DNA of 64,000 nt from Alphaproteobacteria bacterium (lineage in GTDB: Bacteria > Pseudomonadota > Alphaproteobacteria > Paracaedibacterales > VGCI01): contig JAIESE010000042.1 of NCBI GenBank assembly GCA_019746225.1, positions 1-64,000 of the forward strand, given 5' to 3'. The position numbers and the translations under genes were made by a program. The notes beneath the pieces were generated by a model, which was not told the origin of the DNA, ran no database searches, and saw nothing but the letters and a program-made list of their open reading frames with translations. Shown here piece by piece: positions 8,160 through 17,202 of the stretch. Numbering within the stretch: position 1 is the stretch's first letter; every line of letters starts with the position of its first letter.

Positions 8160-9109
8160 CTGTATTTTTAGACTTTGAAAAGCCAATTGCAGAGCTTGAA
8201 GGCAAGATTGACGAATTGCGTCATCTAGATAGTGCTGGCAAGGTTAACATTGTGGCAGAGATTACCACTTTGCAAAAGAAAGCTGATAAGCTTTTGAACC
8301 AAACCTACAGTAATCTTTCACCTTGGCAAAAGGTAAAGGTTGCCCGCCATCCCGAACGCCCCCAGTTCTTCAATTATCAAGAAGCGTTGTTTGAGGAGTT
8401 TACGCCCCTTGCGGGAGATCGTTGTTTTGGTGAAGACCAAGCCATCGTTGGTGGTCTTGCCCGTTTTCGGGGCAAACCGGTGATGTTGATTGGGCAACAA
8501 AAGGGTCAAGATACAGAATCGCGTATTCGCCATAATTTCGGCATGGCAAGGCCTGAAGGATATCGCAAAGCGCGTCGACTTATGGAACTGGCTGACCAAT
8601 TCCACCTCCCCCTGATCACTTTCATCGACACAAACGGTGCCTGGCCTGGAATTGATGCGGAAGAACGCGGCCAAGCAGAAGCGATTGCCCGCAGCATTGA
8701 GGCTTGCCTTAAGGTAGAGGTCCCTCTCATAAGCATAGTCATTGGTGAAGGTGGCTCTGGGGGGGCGATTGCCATTGGGGCTGCCAATACAGTCCTCATG
8801 ATGGAACATGCGGTGTATTCTGTTATTTCCCCTGAAGGATGTGCCTCTATTCTTTGGCGCAGCGCCGATATGGCCTCTGACGCGGCTGAAGCCCAACGTA
8901 TCACCGCCCAAGACCTTTATAAGCTAGGCATCATTGATCAAATCGTCCCCGAACCCATGGGCGGCGCACATCGCCATCCCGATGTGGCCATAAGATCCGT
9001 TGGGGAGGCCTTAGAGCATGCCCTCCTCACCTTATCTGCCCATGAGGGGCGCAAGCTTCTTCAAATGCGTCGAGACAAGTTCTTAGGGATGGGCAAGAAG
9101 GGTCTATAG
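8156..9109 (+). CDS. accA: Acetyl-CoA carboxylase carboxyltransferase subunit alpha
   Basis: A 317-residue cytosolic subunit that, with AccD, transfers the carboxyl group from biotin to acetyl-CoA to give malonyl-CoA for fatty-acid synthesis. The N-terminus has the typical [17 protein letters not shown] helix. The crotonase-fold core has [14 protein letters not shown], the [12 protein letters not shown] segment, the glycine-rich [13 protein letters not shown] and the [11 protein letters not shown] signature. The length is normal (about 315-320). It overlaps xerD by four bases and ends at a strong terminator. Confidence 0.96.
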   Translation: MTVFLDFEKPIAELEGKIDELRHLDSAGKVNIVAEITTLQKKADKLLNQTYSNLSPWQKVKVARHPERPQFFNYQEALFEEFTPLAGDRCFGEDQAIVGGLARFRGKPVMLIGQQKGQDTESRIRHNFGMARPEGYRKARRLMELADQFHLPLITFIDTNGAWPGIDAEERGQAEAIARSIEACLKVEVPLISIVIGEGGSGGAIAIGAANTVLMMEHAVYSVISPEGCASILWRSADMASDAAEAQRITAQDLYKLGIIDQIVPEPMGGAHRHPDVAIRSVGEALEHALLTLSAHEGRKLLQMRRDKFLGMGKKGL

Positions 9110-9119
9110 AGTTCTTGAA

Positions 9120-9158
9120 AAAAAAGCCTTTGAGGATTTCTCCCTAAAGGCTTTTTTA
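9120..9158. terminator. Bidirectional rho-independent terminator
   Basis: AAGCCTTTGAGG pairs with CCTAAAGGCTT (one bulge). An A-run lies on the left and a T-run on the right, so it can stop transcripts from both accA (plus) and the exported gene at 9174 (minus). Confidence 0.85.
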
Positions 9159-9173
9159 TTAACACTTAATATT

Positions 9174-9980
9174 TTATAGCTTTTTATATGCTAAAATACG
9201 TTGTTTTGGTGGATAGAATTTAACAAATTCAGGATTTTCGTCAAAATCGAATCCCACGGCCTTAAGATGAGGAATAAGAGGATCTGCCGGATCGTATAAG
9301 CCAATAACATATCCCGGAAGTGTTCCTTCCAAAGGTAACTTCACACCTCTTTCTTTTAGCTGTGCAAATACCTGTAGGCCAATTCGCAAAGCATCTCTTG
9401 TCCTTTCTTCACCAAGGGCCTTTGGCAATACGGGAACCATCATTCCAAGACCACAATTAGGAACTAGATCGTATTTCTCTTTTGAAAACTTCGCATCAAC
9501 CGGAGCATCCTTTTTCAAGCTCAAAGCACCAAAGTGTACAAATTTTTCGACAATGGCTGAATGCTCTTTCAGATCATATCCATTTCCAATGCCAAGAGCT
9601 GGCATACGTCCCAAGCATAAAAATCCAGCAGCTTTTTCAGCGAAAAAAAGAATACCACTATAGGGGTTTGGATTGTCAGTTCCTTGTTGACGTGTAATCA
9701 AGTTCTCTGCCCAGCTATTCACACCTTCTGGTTTCTCTTCTGTATTTGTTGGGAGACCTTCTTTAAAAGTGCAACGAGATACCAGTGCTTCAATCACACT
9801 AGCATCACCCGCTGTTATGGAGCGATAGGTAAGGGCTCCACATGTGCCTGAAAGTCTCAGTTCCTCCTTCATTTTGATGGGATTAGGAGCCACAGCTGGA
9901 ACAACATTATGCTCCTCCATTGCACTGACCTGTCCGCACAGCACGACTAATGCAAAAAGCATTTTCAAAGGTTTAATCAT
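9174..9980 (-). CDS. Exported protein with GNAT-acetyltransferase-like features
   Basis: A 268-residue protein with a signal peptide (MIKPLKMLFALVVLCGQVSA, cleavage before MEEHN). The mature part loosely follows the order of a GNAT fold: an opening strand-helix ALTYRSITAGDASVIEALVSR, a strand SGILFFAEKAAGFLCLGRM, a central LGMMVPVLPKALGEERTRDALRIGLQVF helix-turn region, and a late PHLKAVGFDFDENPEF segment. The CoA pyrophosphate loop is not canonical. The assignment is weak, and an exported GNAT would be odd because acetyl-CoA is cytosolic. It shares its terminator with accA on the opposite strand. Confidence 0.65.
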   Translation of the reverse strand: MIKPLKMLFALVVLCGQVSAMEEHNVVPAVAPNPIKMKEELRLSGTCGALTYRSITAGDASVIEALVSRCTFKEGLPTNTEEKPEGVNSWAENLITRQQGTDNPNPYSGILFFAEKAAGFLCLGRMPALGIGNGYDLKEHSAIVEKFVHFGALSLKKDAPVDAKFSKEKYDLVPNCGLGMMVPVLPKALGEERTRDALRIGLQVFAQLKERGVKLPLEGTLPGYVIGLYDPADPLIPHLKAVGFDFDENPEFVKFYPPKQRILAYKKL

Positions 9981-10122
9981 AATTATAATACTCCCAAATT
10001 AGATTTTCACATTAGAAACAATAGAGAAACTCATTTCTCTATAATCAGGTTTATATCCCTTTGCCTAATCCTATAGCAAGGGGAATATCGTAAATAATAG
10101 GGAGAGGTAAATTCTAACTTTA

Positions 10123-10151
10123 TTGATATAGCAATCTCATGGTCTTATACT
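10123..10151 (+). promoter_or_regulatory. Sigma-70-type promoter for recG
   Basis: TTGATA at 10123-10128 and TATACT at 10146-10151 are separated by exactly 17 bases, close to the consensus. Transcription would begin near 10158, leaving a leader of about 20 bases before the recG start at 10179. Confidence 0.6.
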
Positions 10152-10178
10152 AGCCAAGACAACACACGAAAGGAACCC

Positions 10179-12251
10179 ATGTACCTAACATCCCCCATCA
10201 CAAGCCTTCAAGGCATTGGGACCAAACGAAAAGCTTTGTTTGAGCGTTTGCTCGGCACCCGAGTTATGGATGTGTTGATGCATCTGCCGTGCGACCTCAT
10301 CAATCGCCGCTTTGTGTCTAGTGTGTTGGATGCTAAAGAAGGCGAGACAATCAGCGTCATTGGGGAGGTCATCAGCCATACGCCGCCAACCTTTCCCCGC
10401 AAAGTCTATGCCGTAACCTGTTTTGATGGAAAATACTTCTTTGACCTTGTTTATTTTCATGGGAAAGGCTCCTACCTTCAAACAAGTCTGCCGATTAATA
10501 CGAAGCGCCTGATCAGCGGGAAACTTGAACGGTACCAAGACCGTTGGAAAATTACCCATCCGGATCATGTTGCCCCCGTTGAAGAACAGCAGATTTTAAA
10601 TGGTCCTGAGCCTGTTTATCCCTTAACCACAGGCATTACCAACAAGTGTGTTAATCGCGTCATTAAATCCGCTCTTGTGCGGCTTCCAACTTTGCCCGAA
10701 TGGTTGGATGAAACTCAAAGTAAACTCTGGCCCCGCTGGAATGAGGCTGTTCTTGAAGTTCATAATCCGAAAGAGGAGCAAGACCTCTCGGCGACCTCCC
10801 CTGCCCGCCTGCGCCTTGCTTATGATGAGCTTTTAGCCCATCAACTTTCGTTGAACCTCACCCGCCGCCGCCAATATGCAAAAATCGAAGGATCAGCGCT
10901 GAGAGGGGATGGGCACCTGACGACTCAGATTCGACAGTCTCTGCCCTTCACACTTACCCCCGGCCAGGAAAGTGCCATAGTGGATCTGTCCAAAGATATG
11001 GCCGCCCCCCAACAAATGCTGCGTCTTATTCAAGGGGATGTGGGCAGCGGCAAGACCATTGTGGCGATGCTGGCCATGGCCCAGGCTGTGGAAGCCGGTT
11101 TCCAGGCGGCCATCCTCGCGCCCACGGATATCCTTGCCCGCCAACATGCCGCAAAGTTGATGCCCCTGTGCGACGCATGTGGCATTCGCCTCGCCCTCCT
11201 CACCGGACGTGATCAGGGTAAGAAGCGGGAACAACTCCTAGAGGATTTAAAAGACCACAAAATTGATATTTTGGTTGGAACACACGCCATCATTCAAGAA
11301 GATGTTGCCTTTGCCAAGCTCGGCCTTGCTGTTGTTGATGAACAACACCGCTTCGGTGTCGACCAGCGGCTCGCCTTAACAGAAAAAGGAAAGAACCCAG
11401 ATGTGCTCGCCATGACAGCGACACCCATTCCGCGCACCCTCATGCTGGCAAATTACGGTGATATGGATGTTTCCATCATTCGCGACAAACCTGCAGGGCG
11501 TCTGCCCATTGATACAAAAGTCATGCCCTTAAGTCGCATGACTGAAGTAGTTGAAGGGGTCGAGCGCGCCTTAAAGACGGGAACGAAGATCTATTGGGTT
11601 TGTCCCCTGATAGAAGAATCAGAAGCGTTAGATCTGGCTGCTGCCAAGGAGAGATATGACGAACTCACTCAACGATTTCCTGGAAAAGTGGGCCTGGTCC
11701 ATGGAAGGCTCAAAGCCGATGAGAAAGATAGCGTCATGGCTCAGTTTATCAATGGTCCTCTTGATATTCTTATTGCCACCACTGTCATAGAAGTCGGTGT
11801 TGATGTGCCGGCGGCATCCATTATGGTCATTGAACACGCAGAGCGTTTTGGCCTTTCTCAACTTCATCAATTGCGGGGAAGAATTGGTCGAGGCAATCAG
11901 TCAGCCACCTGCGTCCTGCTTTATGGTCATGCTTTAACCGATGTGGGCCGAAAAAGACTCGAAATTATGCGCCAAACCAACGATGGCTTTTTAATCTCTG
12001 AGGAAGACCTCAAACTGAGAGGCAGTGGTGAATTGTTGGGTACCCGACAAAGTGGATTGCCGCGATTTCGGATAGCAGACTTCACTTCCAATCCCGACCT
12101 ATACGGGGAACTGTTTGCGATGGCCAACAAGGATGCGCGCCGTATATGCCAAGATGATCCAACCCTTTCCACAACACGAGGGCAAGCCTTACAGCTTCTC
12201 CTATCCTTACATGGTCGTGCGGACGCAGCCAAATATAGCCGTTCAGGATAA
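10179..12251 (+). CDS. recG: ATP-dependent DNA helicase RecG
   Basis: A 690-residue superfamily-2 helicase that reverses stalled replication forks and processes Holliday junctions. The N-terminal wedge domain with an OB fold occupies about residues 1-230. Motif I is GDVGSGKT (286-293), motif II is DEQH (387-390), motif III is AMTATPIPRT, and the late motifs ATTVIEVGVDVPAA and QLRGRIGRG are intact. Residues 290-690 form the two RecA-like lobes and the TRG-type end. The length is usual for the family. It has a good promoter of its own and converges on the phage holin gene with an 8-base gap. Confidence 0.95.
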   Translation: MYLTSPITSLQGIGTKRKALFERLLGTRVMDVLMHLPCDLINRRFVSSVLDAKEGETISVIGEVISHTPPTFPRKVYAVTCFDGKYFFDLVYFHGKGSYLQTSLPINTKRLISGKLERYQDRWKITHPDHVAPVEEQQILNGPEPVYPLTTGITNKCVNRVIKSALVRLPTLPEWLDETQSKLWPRWNEAVLEVHNPKEEQDLSATSPARLRLAYDELLAHQLSLNLTRRRQYAKIEGSALRGDGHLTTQIRQSLPFTLTPGQESAIVDLSKDMAAPQQMLRLIQGDVGSGKTIVAMLAMAQAVEAGFQAAILAPTDILARQHAAKLMPLCDACGIRLALLTGRDQGKKREQLLEDLKDHKIDILVGTHAIIQEDVAFAKLGLAVVDEQHRFGVDQRLALTEKGKNPDVLAMTATPIPRTLMLANYGDMDVSIIRDKPAGRLPIDTKVMPLSRMTEVVEGVERALKTGTKIYWVCPLIEESEALDLAAAKERYDELTQRFPGKVGLVHGRLKADEKDSVMAQFINGPLDILIATTVIEVGVDVPAASIMVIEHAERFGLSQLHQLRGRIGRGNQSATCVLLYGHALTDVGRKRLEIMRQTNDGFLISEEDLKLRGSGELLGTRQSGLPRFRIADFTSNPDLYGELFAMANKDARRICQDDPTLSTTRGQALQLLLSLHGRADAAKYSRSG

Positions 12252-12258
12252 GATAAGC

Positions 12259-12795
12259 TCATAGGTGGCTCCTTTCCATCATGGCCGCGACCGTACTATC
12301 CTTTTCTTTACTTCCCCGAGAGGACCCGAACTCAAAGGTATAAGCATCTTTCAAACATGCCCCAAATATCCCGGCAATTGTTGATATAATACCGACCGCT
12401 TCACCAGGCAATTTTTCTGAAAAATAGGCCAAGGAGCCCAAACATAAAATAAGACCACTAGCCGCTGCTAGGACCATGACATCCGCGCGCATGTTGGAAC
12501 GCCCTGCATTCATCAGTGCCACATCCCGCAATCGGGCGTCTTGACGGTCCTTCATGGCAGCCAATTCTATTTCAGCTTCCGCTTGGATGATGGCCCTTTG
12601 AAAGTCACTGACCATCTCCGAATTGTTTTCAAGGCGATGTATGGCCTCAAGCGGATCCGTGGATCCGGTTACTTTTTCAGCTATATCAACAACTTTTAAT
12701 GCAACCTCTTGGGCTTGCTCTCCTCCGAGCCAACGGGCAATGATGGGGGCAAAGCTTGCCAATCCAAGAGCCGCTGCAATTACAGGAAATGCCAT
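12259..12795 (-). CDS. Holin of the GTA three-TM type
   Basis: A 178-residue membrane protein resembling the 3TM holin family associated with gene transfer agents. It opens with a hydrophobic helix (FPVIAAALGLASFAPIIARW), has a charged helical middle rich in Gln, Ala and Glu, and then two further membrane spans (VMVLAAASGLILCLGSLAYF and AVGIISTIAGIFGA). It ends in a short charged tail. Such holins let the endolysin reach peptidoglycan at lysis. It directly follows the endolysin gene (stop at 12797), as expected for a lysis cassette, and is the last gene of the phage-like cluster. Confidence 0.75.
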   Translation of the reverse strand: MAFPVIAAALGLASFAPIIARWLGGEQAQEVALKVVDIAEKVTGSTDPLEAIHRLENNSEMVSDFQRAIIQAEAEIELAAMKDRQDARLRDVALMNAGRSNMRADVMVLAAASGLILCLGSLAYFSEKLPGEAVGIISTIAGIFGACLKDAYTFEFGSSRGSKEKDSTVAAMMERSHL

Positions 12796-12796
12796 T

Positions 12797-13228
12797 TTAA
12801 TCTCCTTTCATTAATTGATAGAACACATGTTTGCCAATACAAACTTTAGGGGGTATTCCCTTTGACCACTTCGGGTACAGAGACATTGTGGTGGCATGAT
12901 AATGGTCACTTCCCTTCGTCAGATCTGGCCATTCTTGCCGAAAAACCTTGTTTGCTACATCCCGACAAATGAAAAACACAGGATCAAGAATCTCCTTTTG
13001 CAAAAGAATCAACCTGTTTGGATCCTGTTCATTCCAACAAGAGAATTGCCAAGGTTTGTGACAAACTTCCTGAATTGTGTGACCGAACCAGCCTTTAAGC
13101 CTGACTCGATTCATCACCACGTTCCCAACGGCAATTAAGGATGCAAGCCCGGCCTTACCGTTAAATTCTCCTCGTGCCTCGCCGTAGATGGTGCGTGCGA
13201 GAAGATCTATGTCTTTATCGCTTTTCAT
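12797..13228 (-). CDS. Cell-wall hydrolase, SleB family (endolysin)
   Basis: A 143-residue SleB-type hydrolase (Hydrolase_2 fold) expected to cut peptidoglycan. The family opening LARTIYGEARGE carries the catalytic Glu, followed by AVGNVVMNRV, the WQFSCWN segment and the GSDHYHATTM motif with the usual His residues. There is no signal peptide, so release depends on the adjacent holin. It is part of the minus-strand phage cluster, between the fibre-like gene and the holin. Cellular SleB-like enzymes are usually longer and exported, which supports a phage lysis role here. Confidence 0.85.
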   Translation of the reverse strand: MKSDKDIDLLARTIYGEARGEFNGKAGLASLIAVGNVVMNRVRLKGWFGHTIQEVCHKPWQFSCWNEQDPNRLILLQKEILDPVFFICRDVANKVFRQEWPDLTKGSDHYHATTMSLYPKWSKGIPPKVCIGKHVFYQLMKGD

Positions 13229-13240
13229 CTCCCCCTCCCC

Positions 13241-13615
13241 TTACAGCTCAAACACCAGAACCCAAAACCCTTTATCAGATTCAAATTCTTTTGAGATATG
13301 GGCTTCCATACATGAATAGAGTCCTCGATTCATCTGAACCCAATCATGCACCCGATAAGATGTATGTTCTTGCCACTTTCCCTGATAACTTGGAAAAACC
13401 TTCGGGATAACCACTTTCCCCAAGACACTACCAAATGTGCCATGAAACGTTAACTGATCTCCCTCTTGGGCTATTTTTGAAATGCCTTCACCCAAAGCGG
13501 GGTTAGTTTCAAGCTCCCTAAGCCGTTGGTCTAGAAATGCAAAATTCCCATCCATTTCTGCAATCGTTAACGGATCTTTCTTTTCATGACGATAGACAAT
13601 ACCCATATCTTTCAC
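13241..13615 (-). CDS. Phage fibre-like protein with a chitin-binding-like C-terminus
   Basis: A 124-residue protein. Residues 1-40 form a short helical start with the AEMDGNFAFLDQRLRELE motif, common at the N-terminus of phage tail-fibre and DUF2793-like proteins. Residues 70-124 resemble a CBM5/12-type carbohydrate-binding module, with aromatic residues in YQGKWQEHTSYRVHDWV and GLYSCMEAH. Together this suggests a receptor-binding tip that touches cell-surface glycans. It overlaps the upstream 266-residue gene by four bases (ATGA) and precedes the endolysin. Confidence 0.6.
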   Translation of the reverse strand: MKDMGIVYRHEKKDPLTIAEMDGNFAFLDQRLRELETNPALGEGISKIAQEGDQLTFHGTFGSVLGKVVIPKVFPSYQGKWQEHTSYRVHDWVQMNRGLYSCMEAHISKEFESDKGFWVLVFEL

Positions 13616-14412
13616 CCCCTTCGTTTGTAAAACAATTGATTCCCCATTAGCCGGTAGGAATCATATGATGTTTTCATCAATTTTCCGGCTTCATTGATCC
13701 CCAGCTCCAGATTAATCTCTGACATTCCGGCCTCAATAGATTCCATAAACGTACGCGTTTGATCTTGGCTATATATATCTTCAAAACAAATGTCGTCATC
13801 TCCTTGTCTTTCCTTAGTGAATGCATGAACACCTCGATCGCGCCAGAAGGGAAGTGACGTTTGATGAATGATCGTTTCATCCTGTAACGACTCCAACGAA
13901 CATACGAGCGGATAAAAGTCTTCATCTACTTGTGTAGCACCATAGGCCCACAAAGATTTTCTGCTGGAATCTCCCTGTATGAAGCGCCCTTGTGGTTGTG
14001 TAAGAAACTCTTTCTGATAGAGATAAGGTGTTGGTAAATGAAGAGTAAATTCTAATACTTTCCCCCCAACAAAAGGGGTCCTTCCTTCCCCAGATCCCTT
14101 TTGAAAATACCCATGCCCAGTTGATTCGATGCGCACGCTCGAAAATGTCGATTGGTTAGGATACAAAGAGCAAGGCGCATAATCATCTAGTTTTGCTTGG
14201 GCGGTCTCATTCACCACCCAAACAGGAATCACGCGAACTTGAATTTCAATAACGAACGGTAAATCTTCATCTGATAGCCAAACACCTTCATCCTTGACAC
14301 CCCCAAGCTGACAGTACGGCGCTTCCTCGTTGAAAGTATCCGTTGGAACGGCTTTATATCCATCCGGATAGGGCTTCATTGCAACACTTCTCAAACCTCT
14401 GTCGAATCTCAT
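13612..14412 (-). CDS. Phage structural protein of unknown role
   Basis: A 266-residue protein. The ATG at 14412 is chosen because it forms an ATGA overlap with the stop of the 560-residue gene upstream and has GGGGGACA before it; a longer frame to 14454 would overlap more. The sequence is beta-rich, with no signal peptide or membrane span and several aromatic clusters. No family is recognised. Its place between the baseplate-like protein and the fibre-like protein suggests a tail-tip or fibre-connector role. Confidence 0.6.
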   Translation of the reverse strand: MRFDRGLRSVAMKPYPDGYKAVPTDTFNEEAPYCQLGGVKDEGVWLSDEDLPFVIEIQVRVIPVWVVNETAQAKLDDYAPCSLYPNQSTFSSVRIESTGHGYFQKGSGEGRTPFVGGKVLEFTLHLPTPYLYQKEFLTQPQGRFIQGDSSRKSLWAYGATQVDEDFYPLVCSLESLQDETIIHQTSLPFWRDRGVHAFTKERQGDDDICFEDIYSQDQTRTFMESIEAGMSEINLELGINEAGKLMKTSYDSYRLMGNQLFYKRRG

Positions 14413-16091
14413 AGTATGTCCCCCGATAAATTGACTTGCCGCGGCGCTGTCCACGAACCAATGGTTTGAAGGTGAATTACATGCTCTACTTCTTTATGCG
14501 TCTTCAAATTTAAGAGATTTAGAGAAATGGTGGTGGAGATCTCTTCCAATACCCCTTTCAAATGATGACGAACGGGATATTGTTGGCTTTGCAGGACGTG
14601 AATTTGGCGTTCTGAATCATTAACAATCAGAACTTCTTTCAAAACATCACCCCTATAGGAGGTTGGTAGTTCAATAAGACCAGCAGCGGGTCTTTGATGA
14701 GAATAGTCAGCATAAACAAGGCCTGTAGATGTTCGATAATGCCTCGGGTTCCCTGTATCTGCGTATATAGGTTCGACATAATAATCATATTCTGGCTCCG
14801 GAGGCACATCCGGCTCCCCACCAATTGATGCAACGATCCGAACCCATGAGTGTGATCGCATCCCATCTTGATGTAATTGATAGGCAATAACTTTTCCAAG
14901 AACTTCTCCCCCAGGCAAACGTGGGTCTGCGATTCGAACAGAGTGATCCATACTCAATGGATGACCGACATCATAAGGCATCATGAATTCAACCTCTAAA
15001 CACCTTGCACTTGCAGCAAGATGCACCCTTGCAACCTCGAGGGCATGTTCAACAGCTTGTCTGCCTCTATGAGTTTGAAAGAAACTACTTTCTTCTCCCA
15101 AATTAAGCTCTTGCAATGATAAGTTTAGAGTACGCGTTAAGGGACGTATTGAACCGTCTAGTTGCGTTTTTTGAGCTAATGTAAAATAGACAACCTCTCG
15201 TCGTTTCTGACGATATTCCCATCCCAATACGAGCGTCCCTTTCATCCAAAATCGACGGGCTCGATTCAGCTTGGGTTTATGCTGGGATTCATCCCAAGTC
15301 ATTAACTCTGGGGTGAACGTTGGATATAAGTTTAGCACTCCTGTTTTTGGGGGGGTGATATCTTTCAGCTGACTATGTAGAACATAAAACCCCGATTTGC
15401 CCAACTTTTGTCCCTCGACGGGCCATGTCGCACGTAGGGCATTGGGTGTTAGAGTGTTAATCATTCCTGCAGAAAATGCTGATGCTATCTTTTCCCCAAC
15501 GGATGCTTCACCAGAACCATATTGAATCCATTCTGCAGTCAAGTTCACCGATACCCGAGATAATGGGGTTTCCGCTAAGGACACTATCAAACTATCTGCG
15601 AAAAACACACCCGTTAGATCAACAGACGAGTTGCCTTGAAACAAATCGGAAACGGAAAGTCTGCCTGTTAGGCGGTCCCAAGCAAATAAAGCACTACGAG
15701 CTTCAAGCCATTCTACTGGATTATTCTGTTCAGTTGAATTTAGGAACGCAGGGTCCCAAAAGGGGGACTCTTTTAGGCGCGTCCCCATTTGTTGCAGTTG
15801 CTCTTCTGCATCTAAAGGTTCTGCCGTCAATTCTAAACTTACCAAGTCGTTTGTAATTTTTACAGGTAGGCCAACGAGTCTACCGGAAAAGATTAGGTTG
15901 CCTCCATAAGAAATATAGACATGTCGTTGATTTTGGGGCGGCAACTTTACTTCCCCAACAGTGACCGTAGCAAGAGCGACCTCCCCCTCCCGATGATCAA
16001 TTGTCAGTTCCAATATGTCTAAATCGCATCGACAATGGGTTATTGGATCAAACGGATCGTCTTTGCGACACCAGGTAAAATGGGTATTCAT
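14409..16091 (-). CDS. Phage baseplate or tail-hub-like protein
   Basis: A 560-residue protein with no signal peptide. Residues 20-110 form a beta domain (LDILELTIDHREGEVALATV, then YISYGGNLIFSGRLVGLPV) typical in layout of hub proteins of the late-control-D type, which begin with an OB-like barrel. The middle contains YGWEYRQ-like and DPRLPGGEVLGKVIAY strands that also recall hub proteins. The C-terminal 120 residues carry Tyr/Pro-rich linkers. I infer a baseplate hub but cannot name a family. It is followed, with overlap, by the 266-residue structural gene. The gene upstream on this strand is interrupted by a plus-strand transporter. Confidence 0.55.
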   Translation of the reverse strand: MNTHFTWCRKDDPFDPITHCRCDLDILELTIDHREGEVALATVTVGEVKLPPQNQRHVYISYGGNLIFSGRLVGLPVKITNDLVSLELTAEPLDAEEQLQQMGTRLKESPFWDPAFLNSTEQNNPVEWLEARSALFAWDRLTGRLSVSDLFQGNSSVDLTGVFFADSLIVSLAETPLSRVSVNLTAEWIQYGSGEASVGEKIASAFSAGMINTLTPNALRATWPVEGQKLGKSGFYVLHSQLKDITPPKTGVLNLYPTFTPELMTWDESQHKPKLNRARRFWMKGTLVLGWEYRQKRREVVYFTLAQKTQLDGSIRPLTRTLNLSLQELNLGEESSFFQTHRGRQAVEHALEVARVHLAASARCLEVEFMMPYDVGHPLSMDHSVRIADPRLPGGEVLGKVIAYQLHQDGMRSHSWVRIVASIGGEPDVPPEPEYDYYVEPIYADTGNPRHYRTSTGLVYADYSHQRPAAGLIELPTSYRGDVLKEVLIVNDSERQIHVLQSQQYPVRHHLKGVLEEISTTISLNLLNLKTHKEVEHVIHLQTIGSWTAPRQVNLSGDIL

Positions 16092-16234
16092 TAATGAACA
16101 ATTCCTCCAAAATAATTAAATAATATGAATGAGATGGACAATATGTGGGCATTACTTCCTTTTTTCTCGACATTTTGACAAAACATCTGTAAAAACAACC
16201 TAAGATTCCGTTTCTAAACCAACTGTGAGTATCC

Positions 16235-17200
16235 ATGACCGCTTTGCCAAACGCTTCTCTATCCCAAACTGAAGAAATTGTATTACAAGCGCCCATCCAA
16301 AAGATTTCAGGTAACCCCTTTTCTTGGTTTATGCGCAAAGGGTATCCTCAAGGCGCATTTTGGGCTGTTATGATTACTTTGGTCAGCGTGACCAATGATA
16401 TTCTGATGCGACTTCTTGGAGCTGGTCTCGATATCATTCAAATCTCCTTTTTCCGTTTCTTCTTTGGCATGCTCGCTGTCGTTCCTCTCATGCTGTCCCA
16501 TGGTACAACCTTATTCAAAACGTCCCGCCCCTGGATGCATTTCTGGCGAGCTATTTTAGGCGTTTGTGCTATTGGAGGTGCCTGTTATTCCGTCAACCTT
16601 ATGCCCTTGTCAGACAACACAATTATAATGTCCTCTCAGCCTTTCTTCTTCCTCCCCATGGCGGTTCTGTTCTTGCATGAAAAGGTAGATCTATCCCGAT
16701 GGATAGCGATTCTTATCGGATTTATAGGCCTTCTCATCATGTTTCAACCCGGTGCAGAAGCTTTACGTATCGTTGCTCTCGTTCCCATTGCAGCGGCTAT
16801 ATTCTTTGCCATGAGTGATGTCGTAGCCAAGAAAATGGTCACAACAGAGAACACGCACACGATGCTCTTTTACTTTGCGGTAGGTACAACGATCATTACC
16901 CTGATCCCTGCGATGCTCGTTTGGCAAACACCATCTTGGTATCAGCTTGGCATGCTCGCCTTGCTGGGTATTGGTGGAAACCTCATCCAGGTTTGTATGA
17001 TCCGGGCTTTCTCAGCCACGGAAGCCTCCGCTTTAAGTCCTTTCCGATATGTCGAATTTATCTTTGCAGCGTTATTTGGATTTGTCTTTTTCCTCGAAAT
17101 CCCAACGCTTGTTACACTTGCTGGCGCCTCCTTCATTATTGCTGGAACGGCCTACATCAGTTATTACGAAACACGCAAAGAAGCGAAGAAAAACAGCTAG
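16235..17200 (+). CDS. EamA/DMT-family transporter resembling the rickettsial S-adenosylmethionine carrier
   Basis: A 321-residue inner-membrane carrier with ten predicted spans in two EamA repeats. The segment order closely follows the Rickettsia S-adenosylmethionine carrier as I remember it: a VTNDILMRLLG opening, QISFFRFFFG, TSRPWMHFWRA, RWIAILIGFIGLLIMFQPG, DVVAKKMV, MLFYFAVGT, LGIGGNLIQVCMIRAFSATEASALSPFRYVEFIFAALFG. Uptake of S-adenosylmethionine from a host cell is therefore likely, though general EamA function cannot be excluded. It is on the plus strand inside a minus-strand phage cluster, and its stop at 17200 is 2 bases from the stop of the next phage gene. It could be a cargo gene. 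Confidence 0.8.
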   Translation: MTALPNASLSQTEEIVLQAPIQKISGNPFSWFMRKGYPQGAFWAVMITLVSVTNDILMRLLGAGLDIIQISFFRFFFGMLAVVPLMLSHGTTLFKTSRPWMHFWRAILGVCAIGGACYSVNLMPLSDNTIIMSSQPFFFLPMAVLFLHEKVDLSRWIAILIGFIGLLIMFQPGAEALRIVALVPIAAAIFFAMSDVVAKKMVTTENTHTMLFYFAVGTTIITLIPAMLVWQTPSWYQLGMLALLGIGGNLIQVCMIRAFSATEASALSPFRYVEFIFAALFGFVFFLEIPTLVTLAGASFIIAGTAYISYYETRKEAKKNS

Positions 17201-17202
17201 AA

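Noticed and set aside
8318..8911. Open frame of 197 codons on the minus strand inside accA
   Set aside because: It is antisense to a strongly conserved accA frame, and its translation shows no recognisable features.
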